Part shown: positions 48,414 to 58,899 of the stretch, in pieces | Numbering within the stretch: position 1 is the first letter of the stretch | Layout: every line of letters starts with the position of its first letter | Assembly (NCBI GenBank): GCA_016715405.1 | Contig: JADKAE010000015.1 | Span: forward strand, 149,125 to 213,124 | Direction: 5' to 3' | DNA length: 64,000 bases | Origin: Saprospiraceae bacterium | GTDB taxonomy: Bacteria; Bacteroidota; Bacteroidia; Chitinophagales; Saprospiraceae | The notes under the pieces: model-generated | Told to the model about the DNA's origin: nothing | Seen by the model: only the letters and a program-made list of their open reading frames with translations | Database searches by the model: none | Position numbers and translations under genes: made by a program

Positions 48414-49262
48414 CTATTCCCCAAACACCCCAACCCCTTCCTCCATCAATACAAACCAAACTCCTCTCTCCACCCGCAGCGAGACGCCCGGCGCCGGCAG
48501 CGCCAACACCTTATTTTCCATCGTGCGGGTATCTACCAACTCGAATAGCTCACCGCGGCGGCAAAGCAGGAAAAAGTCGAAAGCCTGGCATTGATCTACA
48601 CCGGACAAGGGGATGAGGCGGTCGTATTGCCCGAAAAGATCGAAAACAAGTATGCCCAGGTTGGGGTCGGCTGCATAGATGTAATTGCCGTGAGCGGAGA
48701 GCTGTACAGGGTTGGGCCTGGCGCCCAGCAAAAGGCTCAGGTTGTCGCTGCGGGCCAGCTCGACGCCTTCGTGGCCTATCTTGCGCAATTGCGAGGATAT
48801 CTCGTCAAACAACCACAGGTGATTATCCATAGACAGGGTTACCGCCACAGGGTTTACCGGGCCCAACTGAAATAGTTGGAAAGCCCCCGTTTTGTTGAGC
48901 GTGCGGTCGAGCGTGACGGCTACCTGGTAGTCGGGGTAGTACAACAATACATTAAAGGGGTTGCTCGCGTCGATTGCGCCGAGGCGGCCCAGGCGGTTGT
49001 CGTTGTATTGGAAGAGTAACTGTCCGGCAGGATTGTATTTGTATACGCTGTTCTTGTCATCCACTACATAGACCTGCTGCAGCGGGTCGGTGGTCATGAG
49101 GGTGAAACGGCCTTCGATAAATGCCAGGCTACGCAAAGGGGCGGCGGTATCAGCCGCTTGCGCCATAGCTGTTACCTCTGCCACCACCAGCCAACAGATA
49201 ATGCTAATGCTGCGAAAAAGCCAGGGGTGTATTGCCAAAAATTTTGCCGTTTTCATTTTCAA
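48414..49262 (-). CDS. Exported beta-propeller-like protein, hypothetical
   Basis: Signal peptide (VVAEVTAMAQ), then about 250 residues of repeating strands (VYVVDDKNSVYKYNPAGQLLF, HLWLFDEISSQLRKIG, YIYAADPNLGILVFDLFG). A six-bladed propeller-like fold without catalytic motifs. It overlaps the end of lpxH by 59 bp and is probably in that operon. Confidence 0.6.
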   Translation of the reverse strand: MKMKTAKFLAIHPWLFRSISIICWLVVAEVTAMAQAADTAAPLRSLAFIEGRFTLMTTDPLQQVYVVDDKNSVYKYNPAGQLLFQYNDNRLGRLGAIDASNPFNVLLYYPDYQVAVTLDRTLNKTGAFQLFQLGPVNPVAVTLSMDNHLWLFDEISSQLRKIGHEGVELARSDNLSLLLGARPNPVQLSAHGNYIYAADPNLGILVFDLFGQYDRLIPLSGVDQCQAFDFFLLCRRGELFELVDTRTMENKVLALPAPGVSLRVERGVWFVLMEEGVGVFGE

Positions 49263-50004
49263 AAAATTGCAAGCTCATTTGTTCGCCGTCAAAAACGGCG
49301 TAGGAGTTGTAGTGAAGCCATTCTCCCAGATTAATATAACGGCTGCGGCCGTTGTTTAGCGTGTAGTCGATGGGAAGGTGGCGGTGGCCGAATACGCAAT
49401 AGTCGGCGTATTGGGTCTGGATTTTGCGCTCGCAATAGGCAATGAGCCATTCACGGTCGGGCCCCAGGAATTGCCGGGCATCAGGGGCGGCGGCGCGGCT
49501 GCGCCCCGACCAGTAGTTGGCCAGGCCAACGCCCAAGTTGGGATGCAGGCGTTCAAAGGCCCACTGGCAAAAGGGATTGGCAAAGACGCGTTTGATAAAC
49601 TTGTAGCCATGGTCGCCGGGGCCCAAGCCGTCGCCGTGGCCGATAAAAAAGGTTTTGCCGTGGATGTCCCGTACAATAGGCTGGCGATAGGTGGGTATGC
49701 CCAGTTCTTCTTCAAAAAAGCGAAATACCCACATATCGTGGTTACCGGTAAAAAAATACACGGGCAGTCCGGCGTCGGTCAACTCGGCCAGCTTGCCCAG
49801 CAGACGCACATAGCCCTTGGGTATGACCGTGCGGTATTCAAACCAGAAATCGAATACGTCGCCCACCAGGTAGATCGCTTCGGCCTCGGGCGCAACGGTA
49901 TCTAACCAGCGAACGATTTGCTTTTCGCGGTCGGCGCTGCGCAGGCGCGCGTTGATGCCCAGGTGAAAATCGGACGCGAAGTAAGTTTTTTTGGTTGTCG
50001 ACAT
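49204..50004 (-). CDS. lpxH: UDP-2,3-diacylglucosamine diphosphatase
   Basis: Removes UMP from UDP-2,3-diacyl-GlcN to give lipid X in lipid A synthesis. Metallophosphoesterase motifs: SDFHLG (D12, H14), GDVFDFWFE, GNHDMW, GHGDG and GHRHLP. About 266 residues, cytoplasmic and membrane-associated. It starts 2 nt after the stop of the dioxygenase gene, so the two are cotranscribed. Confidence 0.9.
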   Translation of the reverse strand: MSTTKKTYFASDFHLGINARLRSADREKQIVRWLDTVAPEAEAIYLVGDVFDFWFEYRTVIPKGYVRLLGKLAELTDAGLPVYFFTGNHDMWVFRFFEEELGIPTYRQPIVRDIHGKTFFIGHGDGLGPGDHGYKFIKRVFANPFCQWAFERLHPNLGVGLANYWSGRSRAAAPDARQFLGPDREWLIAYCERKIQTQYADYCVFGHRHLPIDYTLNNGRSRYINLGEWLHYNSYAVFDGEQMSLQFFENENGKIFGNTPLAFSQH

Positions 50005-50005
50005 A

Positions 50006-50524
50006 CTACATCTTCTCCATCACGGCGCCACAGCTTTTACAGGTGCGCAGGTCTTCCGAATCCATGAATTGGCGCATCACCACCGGCAATTGATTCACGA
50101 TGTCGGTCATCTCAAAGGTGGCCTCGTGCAGTTTCTGGTGGCATTTTTCGCAAAACCACATCAGCTTGTCCATTTCACCGGGTTTGCGGTAGCGCTCTAT
50201 TACAAGCCCTACGGTATTGGCCGGGCGCTGCGGTGAATGCGGAATGCGGGGCGGCAGCAGGAACATCTCGCCTTCGCGGATATGGATATCTTCGGGCGTG
50301 CCGTCTTCGTGGAAAATCTTGACTGTGATATCGCCTTCTACCTGGTAAAACAGCTCTTCGCCGTCTTCCCAGTGGTAATCTTTGCGGCCGTTGGGCCCAC
50401 CCACCACCATTACGATATAGTCCTCGTTGCCGTGGTATACCTGGCGGTTGCCCACCGGCGGCTTTAGCAGATGGCGGTGCTCATCGATCCAATGTTTCAG
50501 GTTAAAAGGTTTGGCTAGCGGCAT
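50006..50524 (-). CDS. nbaC: 3-hydroxyanthranilate 3,4-dioxygenase
   Basis: Non-heme iron dioxygenase that opens 3-hydroxyanthranilate on the kynurenine route to quinolinate and NAD. Cupin motifs DYHWEDGEELFYQ (H51, E57) and PPRIPHSPQRP. The C-terminal rubredoxin-like metal site has two CxxC pairs (FCEKCHQ, CKSCGA), as in bacterial enzymes. 172 residues is the standard length. No other kynurenine gene lies nearby. Confidence 0.92.
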   Translation of the reverse strand: MPLAKPFNLKHWIDEHRHLLKPPVGNRQVYHGNEDYIVMVVGGPNGRKDYHWEDGEELFYQVEGDITVKIFHEDGTPEDIHIREGEMFLLPPRIPHSPQRPANTVGLVIERYRKPGEMDKLMWFCEKCHQKLHEATFEMTDIVNQLPVVMRQFMDSEDLRTCKSCGAVMEKM

Positions 50525-50669
50525 ATGCTCTTTTTTTGGGGTTAAGATAGCACATCTTGGGGAGGCGCGAAAAAAAATTCATCCCGCCTGGTAATTTTTG
50601 CCGCGTCGGCGAATAAACCACTACAAAAGGCCATGAGAAACCCACTTCCTGTGCCAAAAAACCACAACC

Positions 50670-51863
50670 ATGAAAGTTAAACATGCAATCGTATTGAGCG
50701 GAGGCGGATTCAAAGGCGCCTTCCAACTGGGCGCTATCAACGCGCTATCGCAATCGGCAGACCGGTTATTCCCCGACGGCCATATGTTTTTTGACATCGT
50801 AGCCGGCGTATCGGTAGGATCGCTCAACGGCGCCCTGCTGGCCATGCAAAAACTCGACGCCCTCAACGACTTCTGGGTCAAAGTAGCCGTCAACGGCACC
50901 AAGGAGATCTTTACCTCTCCTTTTATCGACGCCGAATCGGGCAGCGACGAGCCCAAATTCAAACCCGACATGGAACAACTCAAAACCCTGTGCCCCGGTT
51001 TTGGACTCCCCAAAATAGGCCTCGACGAGATGATCAAGCTGGCTTTTATGGGTAGCAAAAAGCGGGAAAAGTATATTGCCAACCTCATCGGAGAGGCATT
51101 AAAACCTCTGCTAAAAGGCAAAAACGCCCTGCGCGGACTAGCCGACAATACGCCCCTGCGCGACAAGCTGCGGCAGCAACTCGACAAAAACGCTATCAAC
51201 GGCAGCCAGTATTACTGCGGCTTCGTATCGCTCGACGACGGCCAGTACCACTCAGTGTTACACAGCGACTTTACCAGCAATGAAGATTTCGTCAACGGCG
51301 TACTCGCCTCTACCGCTATGCCGGTGGTTTGGCCGCCCGTACCCAATATCGGCTTCGCCGGCCGCGCCGCCGTCAACTCGGTAGACGGCGGCATCCGCAA
51401 CGTATCGCCCCTCGGCGACGTGGTGGCGGCCATCAACAGGGATAACGACCCCGATGTGGAGTACCGCGTGATCATTATCAACTGCAACTGCGGCCTTGAT
51501 CAGGCAGATTTCAGCGAAGGCAACGTAGCTAGCATAGCCCTGCGTGCCCTCAACGACATCGCCATCACCGAAATCTTTGACAACGACCTCGCGATGTTCC
51601 TCAAAATTAACGACCTGGTCGATCAGGCCGAAGAACGCGGCGTCAAACTCATGGATTACAACCACCAAAACGGACAGCGCGCAGCCAGGCCGTTCCGCAG
51701 CTTCGAAACCATGATTATCCAGCCCGACCCCGGCGCACTCGGCGATACGCTGGCCATGAACCCCGAACTCTACGAACGCCGCATGGCCCACGGCTATGCC
51801 AAAGCCCAGGAAGCGATCAACCAATTCCTGCGCGAACAGGAGATGCAGCAGGTGAGGGCGTGA
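50670..51863 (+). CDS. Patatin-like phospholipase
   Basis: Ser-Asp dyad hydrolase: oxyanion loop GGGFKGAF (residues 11-18), nucleophile Ser48 in GVSVGS, and Asp in VDGGIRN (about 239). Hydrolyses acyl esters of phospholipids or related lipids. No signal peptide, so cytosolic or membrane-associated. About 397 residues. ATG 50670 fits the N-terminal MKVKHAIVLSGGG. Confidence 0.9.
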   Translation: MKVKHAIVLSGGGFKGAFQLGAINALSQSADRLFPDGHMFFDIVAGVSVGSLNGALLAMQKLDALNDFWVKVAVNGTKEIFTSPFIDAESGSDEPKFKPDMEQLKTLCPGFGLPKIGLDEMIKLAFMGSKKREKYIANLIGEALKPLLKGKNALRGLADNTPLRDKLRQQLDKNAINGSQYYCGFVSLDDGQYHSVLHSDFTSNEDFVNGVLASTAMPVVWPPVPNIGFAGRAAVNSVDGGIRNVSPLGDVVAAINRDNDPDVEYRVIIINCNCGLDQADFSEGNVASIALRALNDIAITEIFDNDLAMFLKINDLVDQAEERGVKLMDYNHQNGQRAARPFRSFETMIIQPDPGALGDTLAMNPELYERRMAHGYAKAQEAINQFLREQEMQQVRA

Positions 51864-51865
51864 TT

Positions 51866-51980
51866 TTGGGACTGTGCGACTATACGACTGTACGACTCGT
51901 GCGCGACTAGGCAAGAGGTGTCATCTTCCCGAGGCACGAGGGAAGGTGACATCTCGATCGGGACTGTAGGACTATACGAC
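51866..51980. repeat. Repeat block with ACTGTACG units and inner hairpin
   Basis: GACTATACGACTGTACGACT-like units (51870-51898) and a similar set (51960-51980) flank a 15-bp inverted repeat: AGGTGTCATCTTCCC (51915-51929) against GGGAAGGTGACATCT (51940-51954), loop GAGGCACGA. It sits between the converging patatin and SNF2 genes. Confidence 0.75.
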
Positions 51981-52098
51981 CGTAACCGGAGTAACGAAGA
52001 AATAACCCCCTTTAACCAAGTTTAAACAAATTCCGTAGTTCCCCGTCCGACAATTGGCCGATCCACGTTTCGCCACTGGCGACCGTGAGGTTGGCCAA
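51981..52098. repeat. 118-bp direct repeat, copy at SNF2 3' end
   Basis: Covers the last 29 codons of the SNF2 gene and its downstream flank. A copy with about 88% identity begins at 55691, on the other side of the SWIM/SNF2 pair, same orientation. Confidence 0.85.
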
Positions 52099-52540
52099 TT
52101 CTTTTTTGGATTGGATCATAGCATCTATGCGTTCTTCAAAAGTAGAAGAGGTAATAAACCGATGCACTTGCACATTGCGTTGCTGGCCTATCCGAAAAGC
52201 GCGGTCGGTAGCCTGCGCCTCCACGGCGGGATTCCACCACAAATCGTAATGAATAACCTGGCTTGCTGCCGTTAAATTGAGCCCCGTGCCACCTGCTTTG
52301 AGCGAAAGCAATAGTAGCCGTTGCGAACGCTTCGTTTGAAAATCTTCTACCATCGAATCCCTGTTTTTGCGGCTCACCCCGCCATGGAGGAAGTGCGTTT
52401 CTATGCCAAATCGCTGGTGGATCATGGGAATCAGCAATTCGCCCATCTCGCGAAACTGAGTGAATAGCAGCACCTTCTCGTCGTTGTCGAAGGCTTGCTC
52501 CAGTAAGTCGAGTAATAGTGGGCATTGCCGCTTTGAAGGG
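52012..52540 (-). CDS. SNF2 helicase-like ATPase, C-terminal RecA domain
   Basis: Motifs IV-VI: LLFTQFREMGELL, THFLHGGVSRKNRD, LLLSLKAGGTGLNLTAAS, ATDRAFRIGQQRNVQVHRF. The last residues (GETWIGQLSDGELRNLFKLG) are the typical end of SNF2 proteins of the SWIM-SNF2 type. Fourth fragment of the gene; frame joined near 52540 by one G. Confidence 0.87.
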
Positions 52541-53062
52541 GGTCGGGCGCCCCTTTTTGAGGTATTGCGCCGGGTGGTTGCAAACCTGTTTCAAGGCCAT
52601 GATCAAATTAAGCACCAGGCCGCGCCGGGCAATACCTTCGCTTTGCTGAATTTTTTCCATCGTTTTGTCAACCACGCTTTGGTAAAGGGCCGCCTGTTCG
52701 GGGGTGAGCGTGCAAAATTGGTTTTGCTCTACCTTGTCGGGCAGGTCGTCGATGATACTTTTGTCCGTTTTTAGTCTCCGCAAAACAAACGGCTGGGTAA
52801 CCCGGTGGAATCGCTTCAACGCCGCCTTGTTGCGTTCTCCTTCAATTGGAATAGCGTATTGTTGTTTGAAGTGCTGGAGCCCGCCCAGGTAACCTTTGTT
52901 CGTAAAATCAAATACACTCCAGTACTCACTGAGCCGGTTTTCTACCGGCGTACCACTGAGCGCAATTCGGATTACCGATGGTATCTTTTTTATGGCTTTA
53001 CTCTGTTCCGCATCGGGATTTTTGATGTTTTGTGCTTCATCGATGACCAGCGCAAGCCACTT
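52541..53062 (-). CDS. SNF2 helicase-like ATPase, middle part
   Basis: After the shift near 53062: NKKWLALVIDEAQNIKN (motif II DEAQ), ALSGTPVENRLSEYWSVFDF, then the linker (FVLRRLKTDKSIIDDLPDKVEQ, ALKQVCNHPAQYLK). Third fragment. Confidence 0.87.
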
Positions 53063-53951
53063 TTGTTTTCCAGTTTGAGCAGGTCGCTGCGGACTATGCC
53101 ATAGCTGGTGAGCACCAGATCGGCATTTTTTGCGCCTGTCAGCGAGCGGCCTGGCCCGTGATAAATGAAAGTTTGCAACCCCGGCGCAAAACGCGCCACC
53201 TCCCGCTCCCAATTGGTTAACAGCGTGGTAGGGGCCACAACCAGGGCCTGATTGCCTGCTTTGAGGTCGCCCGCTTCTTTAAAATATTGCAAGGCTGTAA
53301 TAACTTGCAAAGTCTTGCCCAAGCCCATATCATCAGCCAGGATGCTGCCAAAGCCGATGCGCGCATTTTTGCACAACCAGGAAAAACCCCTGTGTTGGTA
53401 GGGGCGCAAAGTAGCGTGAATACCCGCAGGTAGCGCGGTGAGATCAATCGACCTCAGTTCTATGATTAATTCCTGTAGCTCTTCGGACAACGTTATCCTG
53501 ACGCCTTCATAATCTTCACTCAGCGCGATCTGTAGCAATTCCGGGCCTTTCAGCACGGGAGGACGCGCCAGCTTATCGGCCAGCGCTTTGGTTTCTTTTT
53601 CATCAAAAAATACATATTCGTCGCGAAATTTGACCAGTCCTTTGCTTTTCTCCAACAATTGTAAAAATTCTTCCGTACTCAAATCGCCTTCGCCAATAGC
53701 TACCTGCCATTGGTATTGGAGCATTTGCACAAGGCTGATGCCGCTTTTCGTCGCCACCTTTCCACTCGAACCGCTCATGCGCAGGCTCAACTGCGGACGC
53801 AAGATGCGGGATAGCGATTTGGGCAACATCACCCGAATTCCGAACAATCGAATGACGGGCAACGTTTGCAGCAGCACCTCCGCAAAGTCGCGCGCCGGGT
53901 ATATCAACGCTTGTTGTCCTTTATCAGCCAACAATTGGCGTAGCGCGGGAA
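53063..53951 (-). CDS. SNF2 helicase-like ATPase, N-terminal RecA domain
   Basis: LRPYQHRGFSWL, Walker A ADDMGLGKTLQ, motif Ia LVVAPTTLLTNWERE, LTSYGIVRSDL. Before it lies the SNF2_assoc/bacterial N-terminal helical region (SLVQMLQYQWQVAIGEGDLS). Second fragment; shift near 53951 is one missing T. Confidence 0.87.
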
Positions 53952-54788
53952 AAACTCTGCCAGCACCGATAAATCGCGCAACACATCCATCCGTTTTTTT
54001 GCCCATTCGCCCGCAGAAAATACTTCGTTCAAAGTCGTAGGGGCCGACATGGGCGCAGATTTATCTTCCAGCAGCAGGTTAACGCCGAACAATTCATCTC
54101 CTATTTCACTCACCTCCAATATGGGAGCGATATTTTTTTTCGAAATAAAAAAACGATTCAGCCATAAGGCAATGGCCGTAGGTTGTTCTTTAGTTTCAAA
54201 TTTGTCAAATTGTACCTGGCTATGCTCAAAAAACAACTTGTTTACTTCCTCTTGGAGGGTTGGGTAATCCAATCCGTTAAACTTGCTCACCCATTCTGTC
54301 AAAAAAATGGAAAGCAAAGCCGGCGGATAGTCTTCGCCGGTAGGCGCCCATTCTTCCTGCTGCGTCCGGATGACGATTTGCCAGCGGGGCAACAGGGCCG
54401 ATAGCTGTTGGAATGACTCGGCAACCGTTTCATTGAGCAATGCAGGCAACCATCGTATATTATACCCTAATTGGCCCGCATCGAGCAATTGGGGTACCAT
54501 GGCGCTCTGTTTGGCGAGCGATTGCGCAAACCGCCACGCCAACCATACGGCGCGAAGCTCGTCGGGTAATTCCGCCAATCGCCCGGCGGGCACACCGGCA
54601 AGCCATTGTTCTGCTTCGACGAGCTTTTCTGTCTGAAATAAAATGTTGTCATCAGCATCCCACACGCTAAAAGAGAGGAAGCGATAACAAGTATCTATGT
54701 GAAATTCGATGATTTCCGCCTGGAGGTAAACCCAGTCATCGAGTAGCACTTCGCCTTTTGTGTCAATTTTTTTGCTACCTGCGTCCAT
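53952..54788 (-). CDS. SNF2 helicase-like ATPase, N-terminal accessory region
   Basis: About 280 residues of mixed helix and strand preceding the ATPase (LFQTEKLVEAEQWL, LPRWQIVIRTQQEEWAP, LEVSEIGDELFGVNLLLEDK). This region is characteristic of bacterial SNF2 proteins paired with SWIM proteins. Its start overlaps the SWIM gene by 14 bp. SNF2 enzymes move along double-stranded DNA and displace bound protein. Confidence 0.85.
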
Positions 54789-55605
54789 ACTTTTTTAGCA
54801 CCGCCTTAAAATCTCCCGAAGGATAAAATACAGGACGTTCGGACAGAATGGCCAATAAATCATCTCTGCACTCCGGCACTACGGAAAAAGTCGATCGCAT
54901 CAAGTAAGTCCGGGTCGAATTGAAAAGCCCCCTCCTGACCTTGCTCTGCAAAATCTGTAGCTCCTCGAATTTTGTTATTTTTGATGCGGAAGATACCGGA
55001 ACGCTATAACCGGCCTTTTCGAGCGAAGCCGGTAAATCGTATCCGTGTAACGAAAAAACCACAAACGGATTTTTATCGATTTCATTTGCGATCAGGTAAA
55101 TTACTGCAGCCATGTGTTTGCACGGCATTGCCCAATCGGGACAAGAGCAGGAAGCCTTAAAAGTATGCCAGGATTTTGGAAAAATATCGATGCCTTCTGT
55201 TGCGCATATTTCGTCGAGCGCTGTGGGTAGCTCCCTATTGAGTAGTCGCGCCAACAAATCGAGGTTGTCACCTACTATTTTTTTGATCTGTTTTTGTTGG
55301 TTAGAAGAAAAAAGGGGGATTTCTATTTTTATATCATATAAATAACTCCCTTGTACTTGTGCATCAATGGTATTTCCGTCAATTTGAATAGTCCGTACCG
55401 AACCGTTATTGGCATAGGTACGCCCCCGCGGCAATCTGTTGGAGTCGCTGATCTGATCAAATGACCGCAACCACTGCTGACCCCACCAGGTGGCGCCATA
55501 TTTGCCACCGCCGCGAATGCCGGTCCCGGCTTCAATTGCCGGCTTGGAAGAGCGCTGATACCAACCTCTCAGAGAAGAGCCTCTGCGTTTTTTCCTTCCT
55601 CTCAT
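54775..55605 (-). CDS. SWIM zinc-finger protein paired with SNF2
   Basis: Basic N-terminus (MRGRKKRRGSS), conserved block TWWGQQWLRSF and a SWIM zinc finger FKASCSCPDWAMPCKHMAAVIY (CxC...CxH) at about residues 150-172, then a helical tail. SWIM domains bind DNA or protein. The 14-bp overlap with the SNF2 gene and their frequent pairing across bacteria indicate a two-component DNA-processing complex of unknown role. Confidence 0.88.
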   Translation of the reverse strand: MRGRKKRRGSSLRGWYQRSSKPAIEAGTGIRGGGKYGATWWGQQWLRSFDQISDSNRLPRGRTYANNGSVRTIQIDGNTIDAQVQGSYLYDIKIEIPLFSSNQQKQIKKIVGDNLDLLARLLNRELPTALDEICATEGIDIFPKSWHTFKASCSCPDWAMPCKHMAAVIYLIANEIDKNPFVVFSLHGYDLPASLEKAGYSVPVSSASKITKFEELQILQSKVRRGLFNSTRTYLMRSTFSVVPECRDDLLAILSERPVFYPSGDFKAVLKKYGRR

Positions 55606-55690
55606 CTGCCTTGATTTATTAGTCTACCAAAATTATTGAACTTATTTATTTTAACAACATCTAAATCTAATAAACCACCAACGATGAACC

Positions 55691-55808
55691 CGTAACCGGA
55701 GTAACGAAGAGATCCCCCCCCTTAACCAAGTTTAGACCAATTCCGTATCACCCCGTCTGACACTTGGCCGATCCACGTTTCGCCGCTGGCTACCGTGAGG
55801 TTGGTCAA
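55691..55808 (-). pseudogene. Duplicated 3' end of a SNF2 gene
   Basis: On the minus strand it reads TNLTVASGETWIGQVSDGVIRNWSKLG and a TAA, the diverged end of the SNF2 protein. Nothing else of the gene is upstream. The remainder of 55606-56167 contains no gene that I can support. Confidence 0.75.
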
Positions 55809-56167
55809 CTTTTATCATTGCATTTTTAGAAAAAACATTTTAAATTGTTTTTTGAGTAACCTGACAGAATCCATAATGTCAGAGGTATTGAAAACAAACT
55901 AATTCAAGGTCATTCCCAACTGGGATATTTAACGCTGGATAAAGTTGGCCTATCTGATGGTTAATTGGAGGATTAAAGGGCCTAGTGATAGCATTCTGGC
56001 TTCACCTTGATGCATTTACCTCCACCAAAAATTTCTCCATACAGGAAATGACTAGTTTTTGCAAAGAGTGTATAGATGTACCGAATGTTTTCACAACGAC
56101 CCTTTCTGCTTTTATCGTTTTGAGCGTGAAATAAAGGTATCAGCTTAATTGGCAAAAGGAACTCATC

Positions 56168-56612
56168 ATGAACAGGCAGACTATAATTATTTTCCTATGC
56201 ATGATTTGTTACATAGGGGGATGTTTCATTAAACAAAATACAACTTATTTTAAACCATTCAAGATTGTTATTGATCAGACGATACTACCAACATCTCAAG
56301 AACGAATTGAACGAAAAGGTCGACAATATACAATCGGTGTTATTGAGGCCCCAAACGGAAAAAGAGATGAAATTATTGAAAGGCAAGTGGTTTTAAAAGA
56401 AAGCTCAGGAAGCCTAACTCGAGGTTTATTGACAAAATGGCATGCAACTATCATCGAAAATGGAATGATACCTGATCCACCTCAGTATCTGATGGAAGCG
56501 GCAAGGCCAACTGCAATATCAAGTGGATACGTGCTACTCGAAATTAGTCCTGAATATAAAAACATTACCGCATCGTCTCTTTCTGAGAAAGGCAGAAAAC
56601 TGGGATTAAAAA
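56168..56612 (+). CDS. Subtilase-family lipoprotein, N-terminal part
   Basis: Lipoprotein signal (YIGGCFIKQ, Cys19), then a pro-region of about 130 residues (RIERKGRQYTIGVIE, TRGLLTKWHATIIENG, ISSGYVLLEISPEYK). One base is missing near 56612 in LKR-GQYKISSPG. A+T-rich, unlike the core genes. Confidence 0.75.
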
Positions 56613-57752
56613 GGGCAGTATAAAATATCATCTCCTGGTTTATTGACAACTCTGGCATTGTTAATTGAAGAAAGCAATAACGGTTACGAGGTTATGCCGA
56701 ATATTGTCATCCCTCCTTCAAGCTGCCCAACTGAAAGTAGCCAGGAATATAAATTAGCTAACTCCGCTCCTAACCCTGCTTTAGCTAATGAAGGCTTTTG
56801 GAATGCTTATCGGGAACCGATCCTAAGTGATAGCGATATTGACCTGATAAAAGCCTGGCAATTTGCTGAAGTCTTTTGTGTTAGTGAAAATAGTACTTCA
56901 GTGGCCTTTATCGATCAGGGTTTTTCAGCTAATGCGGATTTCCCTTTTTTCGATGGCTGGGATTTAATTGACGACGATGATGACCCCAACGGCATATCGC
57001 TCTGGGCCGGCGGTGGGTTTCATGGAAATGAAGTAATGAGTTATGCCTGCGCCAGGATCAACAATCGATTCGGAGGGGCAGGTACAGGCGCTCAGGTAAT
57101 CAGACCGCTGGCATTGAGGGCATCGTACGATACATATGGCACTACAGAGGCGATTTATACGGCCATTCGCTGGGGAGCTGATGTGATCAATTTGAGCCAA
57201 GGCACTATTTCTGAGAGCGTCTGTGGGTTGTTTTGCAGGTATGACGGCGATGAATCGCTTTCTGATGCAATTGATGAAGCCTTACGACACGGTATAATTA
57301 TTGTATCTATAGCGGGGAATACTGGCGATGATTTGGATGAAGTATCGCTCATACCCGCCGAATCCGGCTCATTAGGCCACCCCATTATTGTGGGTAATTT
57401 TGATCTTGCCACAAAAAGAGCTGATCTTTCTTCAGGATATGGAAGCGTCGTAAATATTTGGGCGCCCGGAGGTAGCATGCCAACTGCTGCTAATTCAAGC
57501 AGTTCTGACCATTCGTTGAGTGCAGGCAACGGTACAAGTTTTTCATCTGCCTACATAACAGGTATTGTTGCATTAATGAAATCTATCGCACCTGAACTTA
57601 ACAATGATGAAACCAGGCGAATACTGGAAACATCGGCCAATACGTCCACCGATACAAGAATATCTACCGGACTTGTCGACGCTTATGCCGCCATAAGACT
57701 CGCGTCGAATGAGGCTGGCGTTAAACCTGGGCGGATATTCTTGAACCGAGTT
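56613..57752 (+). CDS. Subtilase-family lipoprotein, S8 catalytic domain
   Basis: Catalytic Asp in VAFIDQGF (about D249, with DQG in place of the usual D-T/S-G), His in FHGNEVMSYACAR (H285), oxyanion Asn in SIAGNTGDD and Ser in GNGTSFSSAYITG (S457). All four are present, so an active serine protease is likely, anchored in the outer or inner membrane. A TTG at 56643 opens the frame only by chance. Confidence 0.85.
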
Positions 57753-58899
57753 CGGTGGAAGACCCACAATTGTCAGATTAGGTCAGGATTATTGTTTAAA
57801 TGTAGAAGAATCGGATAATGACGTGTTGTATTTTTTATTGGAAGACTACCGAGAGGTAGATTTACATATATCACCTTTGTTTGAATCCGAAGCACCAAGG
57901 GCTATTGTGTCAAACGATGGCGGAGGCACGGAATTGCCATACCGGGGGGGGCTGAATGATGGCTATTATGCTATTGACATTACTACTACTGGTAGTTATC
58001 CCAACTTGTATCGTTTATCAATGATTGACAACGGCTCTTCTACAATTGATCCAGATCGATTTGAAAGTAATAATTGCTTTCGGCAGAGAGCGGAAATAAC
58101 ATATGAAGCTTCTGCCATTGGGAGAGAGAAAATTATCGGCGACCTTAATTTTCATGTAACAGGAGATGATGATTATTTTGAACTTGTTTTACCCGCAATT
58201 TCATCCCCACTGAAAAGGGGCGAACTTTCTATTTGGGTCTCCGGCACAAGCTGGTCAAACCCTTCTGATATTTCCATCTTTGATGATGGGGGGGTGAGAC
58301 GCATTAACGCTATTGACAGAATTGTGATTGAAAATACTATCAGATATTCCCCTTCCAATAGGTTAAAATTTTGCGTATTCAGCAGGCACAATAGGCGCAA
58401 TTTTTACCAAATTCACCTGATTTATGAAGAAAAGCGCATAGAACTGGTACCCGCAGAACCGCTTCCGGATTTCTCAATACCTGATAGACATGCCTTTGTT
58501 CATATTTATAAAACATTGACGACATTTTCTTTATATGATAAAAAATTATCTTCCGCTTGGAATGTCCATCCTGCTCATCCAGCAATTGCGCTCGATTTGG
58601 TTAATGGTAAAATAGACCAAGTTCCTGTCGAGTATCAACTCCTACACTGGGATAAAACTGCCGACATAACCATTGAATATAATTTTATTAGCAAACAGGG
58701 AAATGCACTTAACATTATACTAAAAGATGTGAATGGCCGTGTAATTGCTCACGACAGGTTATCAAATGAGAAGAAAAGGCAGCGCAATATTGAGTTCACA
58801 AAAGTAATCAGTGCCCCAAAAGTAAAACCAGGATTGTATTACTTTGAGGTAAGCGGGAAGCGGAGACACCCTTTAAGGTATAAAACCGAAATACAATAA
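57753..58899 (+). CDS. Subtilase-family lipoprotein, C-terminal beta domains
   Basis: An extra C near 57752 separates it; corrected it reads IFLNEFGGRPTIVRLGQDYCLNVEESDNDVLYF. About 380 residues of two or three pre-peptidase-type beta sandwiches (FESNNCFRQRAEITYEA..GDLNFHVTGDDDYFELVL) and a P-domain-like end. Such domains bind substrate or the cell surface. Confidence 0.7.

Noticed and set aside
52012..55605. Type I or III restriction system
   Set aside because: The helicase is SNF2-type with a SWIM partner; there is no methylase, specificity subunit or nuclease nearby.
56643..56660. Separate gene starting at TTG 56643
   Set aside because: The frame joins seamlessly to the upstream lipoprotein after one base is restored, so it is the middle of the subtilase gene.
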